From Lonicera japonica (Eukaryota > Streptophyta > Magnoliopsida > Dipsacales > Caprifoliaceae): a DNA stretch of 64,000 nt. Made by a program: the position numbers and the translations under genes. Below are positions 23,403 through 35,842 of the stretch, in pieces. The stretch covers positions 62,787,650 through 62,851,649 of the forward strand of contig CM038469.1 in NCBI GenBank assembly GCA_021464415.1. Reading direction: 5' to 3'. Each line of letters begins with the position of its first letter. Positions within the stretch are counted from its first letter, which is position 1. Below the pieces are notes generated by a model. The model had not been told where the DNA came from, ran no database searches, and saw nothing but the letters and a program-made list of their open reading frames with translations.

Positions 23403-25365
23403 TATATTTTGTTTGGACTTCTGAACGCCTTGATGGCACCGAGAAAAATACGAAAATGGAAATAAAAAACTGTAGTGAAACATTTTTTGTTTCTATACAT
23501 TATGATTGAACACAACTTTTAATGGGTTTTCCCATTTGAGTATGAGTACAAGTAATAGCATTCTTCTGTCGCTTTCAGGTACCCCACTCGCTCCCCCCCT
23601 TCTCATATCTCAAAAATGAGCTGTTTTGCTTCTAATATCACGATATCTAATTTAATTAGCAACCAGTTGATGTCACTTTAGTTATTTATTTATTTTTAAT
23701 GAAAAAAAAGTTTTAAGTTTTTCTTTTTCCAACTTACAAATAAAAAAATAGTTCTCCCCTAGTTCACGTGAGTTAAGATTTTTCAAATAACTTTATCGAC
23801 TATTCTAATACACTTGTTAAGTTAATGTTTTTTTGTTCTCCGATTGTCTCTCATAATTGCTAAAAATAAAGGTATACACAATATATATTTATGTGATGCC
23901 TTTTTTTCGCGGTCGTATTATTTACTCGAAGGATCACAGAAAGTATGTAAGAAAAAAAAAGATAACAAAAAGTAGTGGCTCATTTGAATAAAATTGCCAA
24001 CGCTTAAAAACTGTTAAGAGTTCAAACGTTACCGATCACATGTTTAGTTGATGTTCAGTGACCTCAAATCTTTGAAGGGTTAAAATTAAAAGGAAGCAAG
24101 CCTTAAAGAATAATATGGATGTCAAGCCTTCTAATTTAGGTTTGTTTCGACAGTAACAATTTTATTTTATAACTAACTCTATGTTTAAGGGAATTATTAA
24201 TTACTTTAGTTGAACCGTTTGCGCGCACCTCGAATAACGATTAACGTAAGGCATATTCGCAGAAAATTTTAGATAGTAAAACAACAAATTTTCAAACTGC
24301 TGGACTTTTTTTGTCTAGAAATAAGAGAGGCAAAAGCACGCAAGTCTGTCAGGCACTCTCCGAAAAAGAGAAAAAGCAAAAGAGTGTTTTTCCTCGGCAA
24401 TAAAGAAAGAAAAGTAGAAGTTGCAGTAATTAGTCTGTCAAGCACTCGGCGAAAAAGAGAAAGGAAATAGGGTTTGTTTGTTTAGTTCAGAGGTACGATT
24501 GCGGGGTCCTTCCTTCGAACTAAACAAACGAATTTTTTTTTTTTTTTTGAAGTGGAATATTTCTTAAACATTTATAATTAATTATATATTAGCTAGGCTA
24601 ATATATAACAGTATCATATATAATTATTTTAACAATATTAATAATATATATATATATATATATTTTTTTTTTAAGTTGTAAAGGTATTCACGACTTGTGA
24701 ATATTTTAACCCATCTTTTTTTAATTTAATTAGAGTAGACTATTCATATTCATAGGGAGATTAGAAGATTCACAACAAAATTTATAACATAACATATATG
24801 TAAAACTAAGGAAGTAGGTCATTTAATGTTACATTAATTACTGCACCTTTTGATTTTGTACTCCAATATATTTCCCTTAATTAATTCTCTCCCCCTATAC
24901 AAGATTATCTCTTAATCTTCCTTTTCTTATATGCATTTATTTCCTAATTCACTATACTTTCGTTTCTATATACACCATAATCCCATTTGTTGAATCTCTA
25001 TGGCCGTTCCTTCTTCATCATCCTCTTAGCTAAAACCGCCAATATGCTTTCTCAGTATTAATATATAATTTTAACACATTTTGTGTATCATATAGGTTCA
25101 TACAAGTTCTCCTATTTTCTATAATTTTGCAAGAATATTAATTTATTTCAACTTCATATTTTCCGAGATACAAATTATTCATTTAAATTGCACATGGTAT
25201 TTTAACGAATGGATAGATGCAACAAAGGTGGAAATCAAACATTTAACAGGTAACACACCAACTATTGCTATATATATATATATATTTCCCTTTATTTTAA
25301 TTTACAAAGGTTGATTCAAGTTCGCTTAATTAATTTACAAATTGCACATAGTGTCTTTACTCACT
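23403..25365. other. AT-rich intergenic DNA with a small hairpin
   Basis: No gene seen. A 13-bp inverted repeat GTTTGTTTAGTTC / GAACTAAACAAAC lies at about 24474-24529, and a diverged direct repeat (GTCTGTCAxGCACTC, then CGAAAAAGAGAAA) starts near 24343 and 24436. (AT)n tracts lie near 24640. Confidence 0.55.
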
Positions 25366-25373
25366 TTTATTAA

Positions 25374-26323
25374 GGGTAATTTTGTTCTCACCCACAAAAT
25401 TATTCTTTTCACCCCGACTAATTTTTAAAATTTGACAGATAAACGTAAATTTTACTAACCAAACAATCCCTTATCTAATTTTTCAATTATCTCCATTCAC
25501 CCACTTTTTTGTACTTCTCCCAAACACCGATTCCTTGGGATTGATCATCTTTTTTTATTTTTTCAAGAACTCTGAACAATTAAATCACATTTCTAAAATT
25601 AATTTCACCTTTAAAACTCACAATCCTACAATTTTCTGTTTTTGATAAGTAAATTAGGGTGAAAAAATGGAGTAATTGATGAAATTGAGTCTAGCCAAAA
25701 ATTGGAAGCCATGACTTTTCAAGCGTAAATTGCCCTTAGTTTTAAAATTTTGGCAATATATACTATATACATATATATATATATATATGCCTGTGTATCT
25801 AGCCAAAAATTGGAAGCCATGGCTTTTCAAACAAGGATTGCCCTGAGTTTTAAAACTCTCACAGTGTATACTATATACATATATATATATATTTATATGT
25901 CTGTGTATCCTTATTTGTGTATCTTATTTTGGTTGTATTAACTTATACAAATTAATCTAATCAAATTAATTTATTCATTGTAAATGAAATTATGCATTCT
26001 ACATCACACCATAGATTGGGTTTAGAAGTGAAAATCCGGTGTTGATGTTTCATTAGCCGTCGTGTTTTGGAGTAGAGAGTTTGCCGGAGTGTAGTTACGG
26101 GTCCACATTTCGTTTCTCCTACGAAGACGGTTCAAAGTCTGGCCGACACCAGTGATGCAAAACTAGAGAGATATATTAATGGAGAGAGAAAGAAAGTCTT
26201 GTTTGGCAATTGAAAAATAAATGGGGTGAGTTTACGGTATTTGAAAAAAATTGATGGGGTGAGTTTCAAGTATTTTTAATTAGGGTGAGAAGAATAATTT
26301 CGTGGGTGTATTTAAGAACACCC
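25374..26323. mobile_element. MULE-like MITE, 950 bp, 8-bp TSD
   Basis: Begins GGGTAATTTTGTTCTCACCC and ends with the complementary pattern (GGGTGAGAAGAATAATTT, then AAGAACACCC). TTTATTAA flanks it perfectly at 25366-25373 and 26324-26331. No transposase. It contains a 108-bp tandem duplication. Confidence 0.85.
25690..25907 (+). repeat. 108-bp tandem duplication inside the MITE
   Basis: Units start with TCTAGCCAAAAATTGGAAGC at 25690 and 25798, each ending in an (AT)n run and CTGTGTATC. Confidence 0.85.
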
Positions 26324-26331
26324 TTTATTAA

Positions 26332-28494
26332 TTGTTTATACAATTAATTTAGCTTTCTTGAAATGTACTTTATAATTTATATTTCTTCATTTGATATTCC
26401 ATGTATATTGTTTGTAAAATATATATGGTTTATATATGCATACATATCTCATCTATAAACTCAAGTAAATAATTATGTTAAAATTAAATTGCAAAACTAT
26501 ATATCATGAACATAAGTTAATTAAAGCATTTTACATATGTATAGAGAAATATACGTTTATATCTTACTTTTCTACTTTTCTTTTTCCCGTGAAAATATAT
26601 TTTACACGACTTAATATAATCTTAGTATTTAAACGATAAACATATGTATAAATATATTTTTAAAAATTTGCAAGGCACCTCTGCATTGCACGGATTGCAA
26701 GCTAGTTACCTATAAAATTTGCAACTTATAAAAGCTCAAAAAACAAAATATTCAGATTTAATTAGAGACCACTAGTTTTATATTTAATTTAGATAAGGAA
26801 CACAAAGTCAGAGTTTATTTCGGTTGCCGTCTTTTTTGGACATTGTTATGTCAGATTCCAATTAGGGACTTTTGGAAAAGCCATTTTTATAATCTGTTAG
26901 AATACCATTTCAGTATACAGTATTAAATTTTGAGTTATTAGCTATCATTATTATTCTCTCCACCACTTACCTAATTATTCTATTATTGCCCATCATTATT
27001 CATCGCCACTTGCAGCGATGATTGTATATATGTATTATAAAAACAATAGTGTATATTTTATCCATTTATGTATACAATCAATCAATCCTCGAATAGACCG
27101 GTGTTTGAACCCAAAAAGAATTCATTCCATCGTATATATATTTATGTCATTGATTATATTCATTCATAGTTTAAATGTTTAATTGTCTATCTATGAATAG
27201 GTTATATGAAAATGAAGTAAAATGGCTTGTATGATAAGGGTTTAAATATTATTATCATTTTGAGATAAAAGCTCGTTTATTAATTGTGTTTTAAAATTAG
27301 AGTTTTGACCGAGTACAAATTTAACTTTGTATATAATTGTGTTTTGTGCAAATTTAATTTTGCAATAAAAAAAAATCAATGCAAATTTATTAAAATTATT
27401 CTAAAGTACTGTCAATTAAACACTTATATATAATAATATACTAAGAAAATATGTAGTACAAACTTAATTTTGCATGATTCCATAAAAAATACAATTTAAA
27501 AATCTACTACAAAGTTAATTTTGCACTCCTTTTATAGTTTGGTCAAATATAAAACTTTAATTTAAAAACATATTGTTCCTTGGTTTTTTGGCATAATTTT
27601 TTTTTACAAGCCCTATTTTTTAATATCCCATAAATTATAATTGTGCGAAACATTGAGTTTAAATATATAATAATAATAAATTGATTATATGTATAATGAT
27701 ACAGTGCGATAGAAATTTTGGATTTGTAACAGTTGATAGTTGTTTTATAAATTAAAACTGGAACTTATTATAAAGTATTTGAAGGTATGAATCGAATTCA
27801 GAATAACTTAACTTATACGAGAAAAGAGCTTTTAAGAATTGCTCCAAAATATCTAGTGTTACTAATTACATGAACATAATTAGCTTCAAGATCTGTCGCA
27901 TTATTTCCCAATTAACTCTTGGCTAGGGAATTCAAACGATTAATTGTTGAAAACAATGTCGCATCACTGAATCAATCATTGCTCCTTTTCAAACTTTTTA
28001 TTTTAAACAAGAGAAAATAAATAGGGAGAGCTTCTCAGCAAAAAAAATAAAAAATCATGATAAGAACATTTATAATGAAAATATATTTATCATATTTATT
28101 TGGGTGTTGAAATAATATATGGTAGTAATATGATAAAAATAAAAATATAAAATAAATATTATATGGTGTTTAAGAAAGAGAGAGAGAGAGAGTAAAAATA
28201 GGAGAGAAACGATAATCAAAATGCAACTTTTCAAGCATTTGATACCAAAACACTCAACAGTGTGGCAGCTCACCCCAAATGTCGAATTGTTAAACTTATG
28301 TTAAAAAACTTAACTGAACTTAATTAATTAGCTGAACTCAAGTTTACCAAACTTTTATATTATAAGACGTACATCATTTTATTTTATTTTACCTTCTATA
28401 ATTATTCCGTACATTGGTAAGGTAGTTTTATTGTACTTATACAACATTCCCTTACTTTGTGGGTATTCAAAGATTGTCTCACTTCTCCGCAGTA
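26332..28494. other. AT-rich intergenic DNA, no gene seen
   Basis: Mostly AT-rich. Around 27330-27530 the words TGCAAATTTA and AACTTAATTTTGCA recur loosely. No coding evidence. The minus-strand frame 28070-28273 is low complexity. Confidence 0.5.
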
Positions 28495-28499
28495 CACGG

Positions 28500-29060
28500 T
28501 GTCACGGGGCGTCCTTTGATGGCACAAAGGAGGCCGCGTGAGCGACCGTGCTAACTGATAACCCGGTCGAGTGTGATCGAATTTTATTTACAATCAACGA
28601 ACAACATGCAACAACAGTAATTTTAAAGAGAGCGTGAGCACAAATTGAGATTACTTCATTGCAAGAAATGAGATTACATGGAAAGCTATTACAATGCGAA
28701 AGAAAGTAAGAGCTTGAAGACAAAGTGCTAAACAACGTGCACTTGTAGGCAACTCGGGTGTAAGGCAAATAGTCTTATCCCCAAATATAACCACTTAATG
28801 AAAATACCAAAGTTGTAGCAGTGCACGTTGGGTCTTACAAGTTACAAGAAAACTTATACAAAGGAAATGCAATACAAATACAAAGGAAATTCCTAGATCT
28901 AATTACATGGAAACAATATTTACATATGAGAAACCTAAACATAATAAAACTAGATGACGCTGGATTGCCTGTTGGGCCGTGCTTGCGCCCGAGCGCAGCA
29001 CGGTGCTAATGAAGTGTAGTCGATGTCGGTCACGAGTGCTGTTGGAAGGCACCTCTGACA
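28500..29060 (-). mobile_element. Solo LTR, Gypsy-like, TSD CACGG
   Basis: On the minus strand it begins TGTCAGAGGTGCC and ends CCCCGTGACA, the TGTCA...TGACA ends common in plant Gypsy LTRs. CACGG is duplicated at 28495-28499 and 29061-29065. It is clearly more GC-rich than its surroundings. There is no internal region, so it is a solo LTR. The short frames inside are not genes. Confidence 0.85.
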
Positions 29061-29065
29061 CACGG

Positions 29066-29816
29066 ACATGTGTATATCCAAAGGATAATTTTTTTTCTAG
29101 AAATTAGGTAGAAAGTCTTATTACACATTGATTTTTACCAAAAATCTAATAAATAATATTTTTTTGAATGAAGGGCTTATTTTTAATTGGTAATTAGTGC
29201 AAGAGGCCTATTTTGTTTTATATTTTAAATGAAGGTTTTTGAATAAATTTAAATATCATTTAATTAATAAAAACATGTTATATATTACCTAAATTACCCA
29301 CTCTTTATGAAATTTGCACAAAAAATATGGACTGCAAAGTTCATATCGCAATGAAATATGGATTGCAATATGAACTTTGCACTAGAAATATGGACTGCAA
29401 AGTTCATATTGCAGTGAAATATAGACTGCAAAGTTCATATTGCAGTCCATATTTTAATGCATATTGGTATTTTTTAATTTATTTTAAGGGTTGGGATGTC
29501 ATTTTATAATGAAAAAAAAAGATACATGTCATATTATCAATAAAATAAAAAATAGGCCCTTTATTTACAAAAAAAATATTCCTCGACTTTAGTGTGAAAT
29601 TTTTTCTCTAATAAAACCTTTTTTTTAATTATCCCAATTTTTTTTCTCTTTCTATGTTTTGCAACAGAAACATTTTTTGATCCTGCTTACTGAAGGTACG
29701 TGGTTGCTAAAACAGTAGTATAGGGCCTTAATATATATTTTTTATTTGGCAAGAAAATATCTTGCGACAATCATATGCTATAATAAATTTTGGATAGTAA
29801 TATTGCTAAATCAATA
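29066..29816. repeat. AT-rich spacer with a cluster of mixed-orientation short repeats
   Basis: At 29325-29455 the word ATGGACTGCAAAGTTCATAT (with variants) occurs in direct copies, together with complementary copies (ATATGAACTTTGCA, TGCAGTCCATATTTT). The 60-codon frame there is an artefact of this repeat. Nothing else is recognised. Confidence 0.6.
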
Positions 29817-29825
29817 ATATTTTTA

Positions 29826-31074
29826 GGGTGTTCTAAAATGTATTCATAAAATTTGTTTTTTCATTTCAGTGTGAGAATATTTTTTTCATAATCTAAAATT
29901 TTTCTAAAAAAACTTGCAATTCACGCCAGAAGTGGGGTGAGTTTACAGAAACAATACAAGAACAATAATATTTCATTGCAAAAAATAAAAATATTAAATA
30001 ATATTAACTTTTGAATTAAAATAAAACATAATAAAAAAATTTACGTCATTCTTAATAAATTTCATTGAAAATTACATATAAATCATAATACCTCTGAAAA
30101 AAATATAAAATATTAATAATGATAAATATATTTTTAACAATTATATGATATTTCATAACACAAATCATGTACGTTTTTTTTACTAACACACATGTTCTTC
30201 TTCCTAAACTCTCTCTCTCTCTCTCTCTCCAAAATTCAAATTAACAAACTAAAACTCCACCATTTCTCTTAAGAACAAATTATTATAACTTCTATTACCA
30301 ATTGATTTTTGATGGACCCTAAAAGTCGTCTCCTTATACACATTTATCACCAATGGTGGATCTTCAACTGATCAACTATATCATTTTTTGATTGGAGGAA
30401 AAAAAAGAATTTGTTCTCTTTTCTATATTGCCTCCACTTACCCTAGAGCATTGCTCATTTTTTGTTTTGATTTAATAAATACCCGAACATAATTTGGGGT
30501 TTAATTTATGACATATCCTTGCTCTCTTCAAAATTTGAAAGTCAACGTAACATAAAAGATTTTAAATTTCTTAAAGAAACAATCTATACACAAAATTGTT
30601 ATGAAGAATTTATGAGTGTTAACCCATTGGTCTATGATAGTAACGAGTGCGTGATTAATTGAACAAAATGGTGGAAGAGATCAAGATAAAAGTGAAGAGA
30701 TCGGTAGGGTAAAACGGTGTTAAAATGCAAAACTTGATATAACATTTGGTTTAAACACGTGTCTAACTCTTAGCAAGTTATGAAAATAGGAGCCAAGATA
30801 TACAAACTTCACCTGTGCAGTGGATTACATCAGTGTAGAGGAGCCATACCCGAGAAGAATTAGAGTTGTTGACTTGTTTGCTTGAAAAAATGGAGTTTTT
30901 AAATTAATTTTTAAAAATTTAAATGGGTGATAAGACAAATTAGTAAATATTTTTTCAAATTATAAAAATCGGGGTGAGAAGAAAAGGTTTTATGCTATTT
31001 TTAGATTGAAATTGACGTAATTTTGATTTTTGGTAGGGTGGGAAGAAGAATTATGTAAGTACATTTAGAACACC
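29826..31074. mobile_element. MULE-like MITE, 1.25 kb, perfect 9-bp TSD
   Basis: Ends GGGTGTTCTAAAATGTA and TACATTTAGAACACC are inverted repeats. ATATTTTTA is duplicated at 29817-29825 and 31075-31083. The 9-bp TSD is typical of Mutator-like elements. No coding sequence; an internal (CT)n run lies near 30208. Confidence 0.85.
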
Positions 31075-31359
31075 ATATTTTTATCAAATGATAGTATTGT
31101 TCTAAGAAAATTGTACTATATATTTTTAAAATTATACATTACTTGACAAAAAGTTATAATTATTTTGATAAAAACACCGCCCTTAATTTTAATACTTGTT
31201 TGTCATTGTAATAACATTGATAAAAATGATGATTTATCGCGATAACAAATAAAAGTTATTGATAGGCCAAAGCGCAAAAGCTTTCATATCATGGCATAAG
31301 ATTAGGACAAATTTAGCGTTAGATTTTAAACTCCTATTTGTCATGGTAATTGACGTGAG

Positions 31360-32452
31360 CAGTGGCGTAACCAGGAATTCAAAGTCGGGGGTGTGTAATA
31401 TACTCGTCTCACATTCTCTCTATCATTAGGATCATAAGACTATATCTTTTTCCTCAACCCCGGATTAGATTGAACCTCAAAGTTAGAATAAACATTTTGA
31501 GTGGACGAAGATATATTTGTAGGATTTAAATCAACATTCGAAATAGCAAAATTTATGCTTGCAATGATAGAACTCGCGCCCACATTTTGAGAACTAAAGG
31601 AGGAATTTGTTCTTATTTTGCCATAATACCTTTTTATTCTAAAATCAGCCCTATAAATTCAACATTTATTAAATTAATAACTAATAATTAGACCTAAATC
31701 AATTAAACAAATAATCTACAATTAACTAAATAGTCTAATAATATAAAATTATACAATTATTCAAGAAATACACAATTAACTGTGTTTGTATCACTCACAA
31801 TATTCATTATCAACTAAAGAAATTATTCATTACTTCATTAGACTAATATAAAATTAGTATAATAATATACTAAAATCATTAATATAAAACATTTCATTTA
31901 TACATAGACGAACAAATATAAAATATGATTAAAGAAAAAAAAATCAAACTAGTTGACTTTTCAAATATAAATTTAGTTTCTTGGCATCTAAAGCCTAATT
32001 TTCACCCTAGAATAAAAAACTATTTTTCTTGGCATTAGAAGTTGAAACCCTAATTTTTACACATTTAAACGAAACAAATAGAGAACCACTAACCTTGGTG
32101 GCATGGTCGGTGATGAGTGGCTGAGTGTGTGGGTGGTCGCCGATTGGTGCTGTGGATAGGATGTCGCTGGACATAGTCACGGGAGAGTGGAGTGAAATGG
32201 ACCGAAAAAAAATAAAGAAACGGGGGAGAAGAGAACATAAAAATAAAAGGGGATAGTGAGATATCGGGATATTTCTCCTCATTTAGGTATATTTCAATTC
32301 TCAAAATGCTCCTCAACTTTTATTTTTTATAATTACATACCCTAAATTATAAATTTATGCATATAAGCCTCTATTTTTTTAAAAAAAAAAAAATTGCCGA
32401 AATCCTTGGAGGTGCACACGCACCCTCTCGTCACACTGTGGCCACGCCCCTG
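31360..32452. mobile_element. hAT-type non-autonomous element
   Basis: Begins CAGTGGCGTAACCA and ends TGGCCACGCCCCTG, which pair as hAT-like terminal inverted repeats. Flanks GACGTGAG (31352-31359) and GACGTGAC (32453-32460) match in 7 of 8 positions. The minus-strand open frames 32007-32316 show no transposase motif. Confidence 0.8.
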
Positions 32453-32460
32453 GACGTGAC

Positions 32461-33961
32461 TACACCTTTTTTATTGACAAAGATGTGACAAATTTTGATT
32501 TCATCAACAAAATATTATGAAATATTTTCGCACCAGATCATTTATGTGTTTATATGTATTTTCGTTTTGAATAATTGACTAGTTGCAATAGAACCCACTT
32601 GACACTATATTGGGACGCCTCTTACCAACCACTGTTGTTACTATCTAGTGTGGGTTATGACCGACCGAAATCTCACAATCACCATTCTATAGTCCTTAAA
32701 AAATACATATATGTATTTTAGATAAATGAAAATGAGTGTTTATATATAGAAATAAAAATACAATTTTAGATTTAATTTTAAAAGAAACTCTTGTATCTCA
32801 TAGCCTCTTAAATTATCTATAAATGAATCACAAAGTCATATGGAAAGTAAAAAAGTTAAATCCAACATACAATAATATGTTAATTATTAGTTTTTTTGTC
32901 CAAATACGTGTAAATTAAAAGATTTTCATTTTCAATTCCTTATTTTCAATAAATAGTATGTTGACTTGTTAAATATTAACATTTTAAGTATCTTGAATAA
33001 TACATTAACACGTGTACACATTAAAATTATATATTTAAATTATTTTTTTCAATAAATATCGTATTAACACATATAAAATTTTTACATAAATAGGGATAAA
33101 AATATTTAAAAAAATTATTCCATCATAGTTTGAAAACACACAAGGGTAATATAGGTAATGCGAAAATAAGGTAGATAAATTAAAAATAATTCAAAAGCCC
33201 TGAAAAAAGGAAGAAAGAAGATAAGCGAGCACGTCATCTTATAAAACAAGAAGTAAATCCATGAACGCAATCTTTTGTTTTTTCTAAAACTGGTCCAGCT
33301 AAAAACAATTGTGGGACCAGGCCCATTTTCTATTAAAGAAGGGTAGAGATATTCACACTTAAAAAATATTTAGTAATATTTTTATTTTTATTCAATTATT
33401 TGTAATTGAGTAAAATATTATTAAGTTTATATTTTAATTTTTCACAACCGAATAACATATACCTTATTCAATTATAAATGACCGAATAAAAATAAAAGTG
33501 TTATCAACAGTTGTAAATGACTGAATGAAAATAGAAATATTATTAAATATTTTTGAATGTCAATATCATCACCTTTAAAAAATAAAATTATATTTTTACA
33601 GAAAATATCAAACGAAGACTTTTATTTTTTTCCGACATAAAATTGTATCATTAATCCTTAATTTTACTGTTTATAACATATTTTTTTTCAAAAACTAAAA
33701 TTAAAGCAAGAACTCTAATGGACCCAAAAATATAACTCCAACAGATGGTCCAACGATTGAAAGCTTGGGACTTACTATTTCATGAAGGAATAAATCTCAT
33801 ATTCGATCTATCATGTTCCGTCCATGATTTTTGCTTAGTAACGAGGAACCCAGGGTGTCGGGTCAGGATTTAATAATTTTTGGCGGATGTGTATGATGTC
33901 ATTCGTACTTATTTCTTTTTTACTAAAAAAAAAGGAATACAACTCTTTGGGGTTAATACTT
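32461..33961. other. AT-rich intergenic DNA, no gene seen
   Basis: No coding or clear mobile structure. Short inverted words (ATTATTTGTAATTGA-like and ATAAATGACCGAATAAAAATA) occur near 33390-33540. Confidence 0.5.
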
Positions 33962-33964
33962 TAA

Positions 33965-34475
33965 GGCCTCGTTTGATTCGGGTATTAAAAAGTGGGATGA
34001 GATTATTAATACCACTTTTTTTATAATACCTTGTTTGATTCGCAAAAATATGCTGGAATTACTAATACCGGTACTAACTTAATACCACTCTTTGTGCTAT
34101 AATTTAATACCAGGGGGGAGGTGGTATTGTTTATCCAGGATTAATAAAAATGAACCATATATTTTCAAAAATGCCATTACTACTACTATATTATTATTAT
34201 TTAAAAAAAAATTAATTTTTTTTTACAAATTTTTTTTTAATTTTTTTTTTAAATTTTTTTTTTTTTTTACAAAAATTGTTAGTCCAAAATATAATTCCGT
34301 ATACAAGTTACAGAACCAAACATAGTATTAATATTAGCATGAGATATCCAAGTATTAATACTACATGAATCAAACAGGGCATTGGTATTAAATTAATACC
34401 ATGATTAATAGTCCAGTACTATTAATACTGGTATTATTAATCTCACTGATCCTAATACCTGAATCAAACGAGGCC
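33965..34475. mobile_element. Tourist-like (PIF/Harbinger) MITE, TSD TAA
   Basis: Ends GGCCTCGTTTGATTCGGGTA and TACCTGAATCAAACGAGGCC are nearly perfect inverted repeats of over 20 bp. TAA flanks it at 33962-33964 and 34476-34478. Subterminal copies of the same words occur inside. A long T/A homopolymer region lies near 34205-34275. Confidence 0.9.
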
Positions 34476-34507
34476 TAAAAGATTATAAACTCTTAAATGT
34501 ATCAAGT

Positions 34508-35250
34508 GATAAGTGGAGCCACATGAGTATAGGTGGAGGCAAGCGCTTCCACTTGGTTTTGGATTTTTTTAATTATATATGTGGGATTTTTTTAAATAAT
34601 AAATATATAAAAAATTATGTGCAAAAACTTATATTTAAAGGCAACTAAAATGCGAGATAACAAAACTATACACATGAATCTTATTTATGCTTATCAAGTT
34701 TATAAGAAGTGATCTTTGATAAACCCATCAATTTTTTCACAAAGTTTTCATGTGGGACTTACTATTTTTCATTTCATTTTTTTTATTTCAAATAATTCAC
34801 TTTGGGCGATAATTTATCATTCAACTCATAACCATTGTAAGCAAACAAATACACGATTTCGATATTCTCACGAAAGAAAATACAAATCTATAATAATATT
34901 TCACAACCGAATGTGAGGTGCTACTGAAAATTATGCTCGCTATTTTTCCAACACTACCAAGATAAATCATTTATAATATCTACTTTTCAATATTTGGTAT
35001 AATTAAAATTTTTAATTACTTATATAATATTAGTTGTGATTCTTGATGAATTGCATAATATTATTAATACTATTATATTTGCATTATATTATTGTAATTT
35101 ATCGTAATTGTTCACATTTTTTATTTGAGTTGTATGGAATATTATTATTAATACAATTGTGTTTACGTTCAAATTTTATAGCTTTAAATATATTTTTGTT
35201 TTTTTTTTAAATTTTGCCCCCACTTAACCAAATTCCTTGCTCCGCCATTG
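34508..35250. mobile_element. hAT-type non-autonomous element, 743 bp
   Basis: Ends GATAAGTGGAGCC and GCTCCGCCATTG are imperfect inverted repeats. TATCAAGT is duplicated at 34500-34507 and 35251-35258, an 8-bp TSD as in hAT elements. Confidence 0.75.
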
Positions 35251-35258
35251 TATCAAGT

Positions 35259-35842
35259 CACGTGGGGAACTGCGGCTAACTATCGAGATTGTGTATAACT
35301 TGGCCGGAATAATTTTTATTATTGAAAACGTAAAGAAATGAGAGAGACTAAATAATATTTTAAAAAAAAGGTACGTAATATGAGTATCGATTAAGTATAG
35401 TAAATTAGTAACACTCTATTAAAAATTATAGTGGACAATTGTACTTCCAGCCACGAAAATTAGCCAGAACAGTAGAATACTCTAAATATGTTATGTTATT
35501 ATCATCTTATCTGGAATGAATGCTATTATATTTAGATTTGGCCAGCTGCGTAAGATTTGGGGAATGTCTGTGAGGCTGTTAATAGTTTCTAGCTAACAAT
35601 CTTTTTCCTTGATATATTTGACTTGCTGCGCACTGTGGCTTTAACTCCAAGTGTGGATTCAGAGAGAAAATATACATAAACAAGGAAAAATTGAAGAAAA
35701 TTTCCTTATAATCATATTTTTATTAAAAGCTTATTATAAGATATTTTAATATAATAAAGATTACTTTTATTACCATAACCAATGAAAATGATAAAATTAT
35801 AATTAATTGTATTGATATTTGTGCATGTATCAATATATATTA
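35259..35842. other. AT-rich intergenic DNA, no gene seen
   Basis: No readable feature. Confidence 0.5.

Noticed and set aside
25690..25907. CRISPR-like spaced repeats
   Set aside because: Only two 108-bp units inside a plant MITE; no short regular repeat-spacer pattern and no cas genes in the window.
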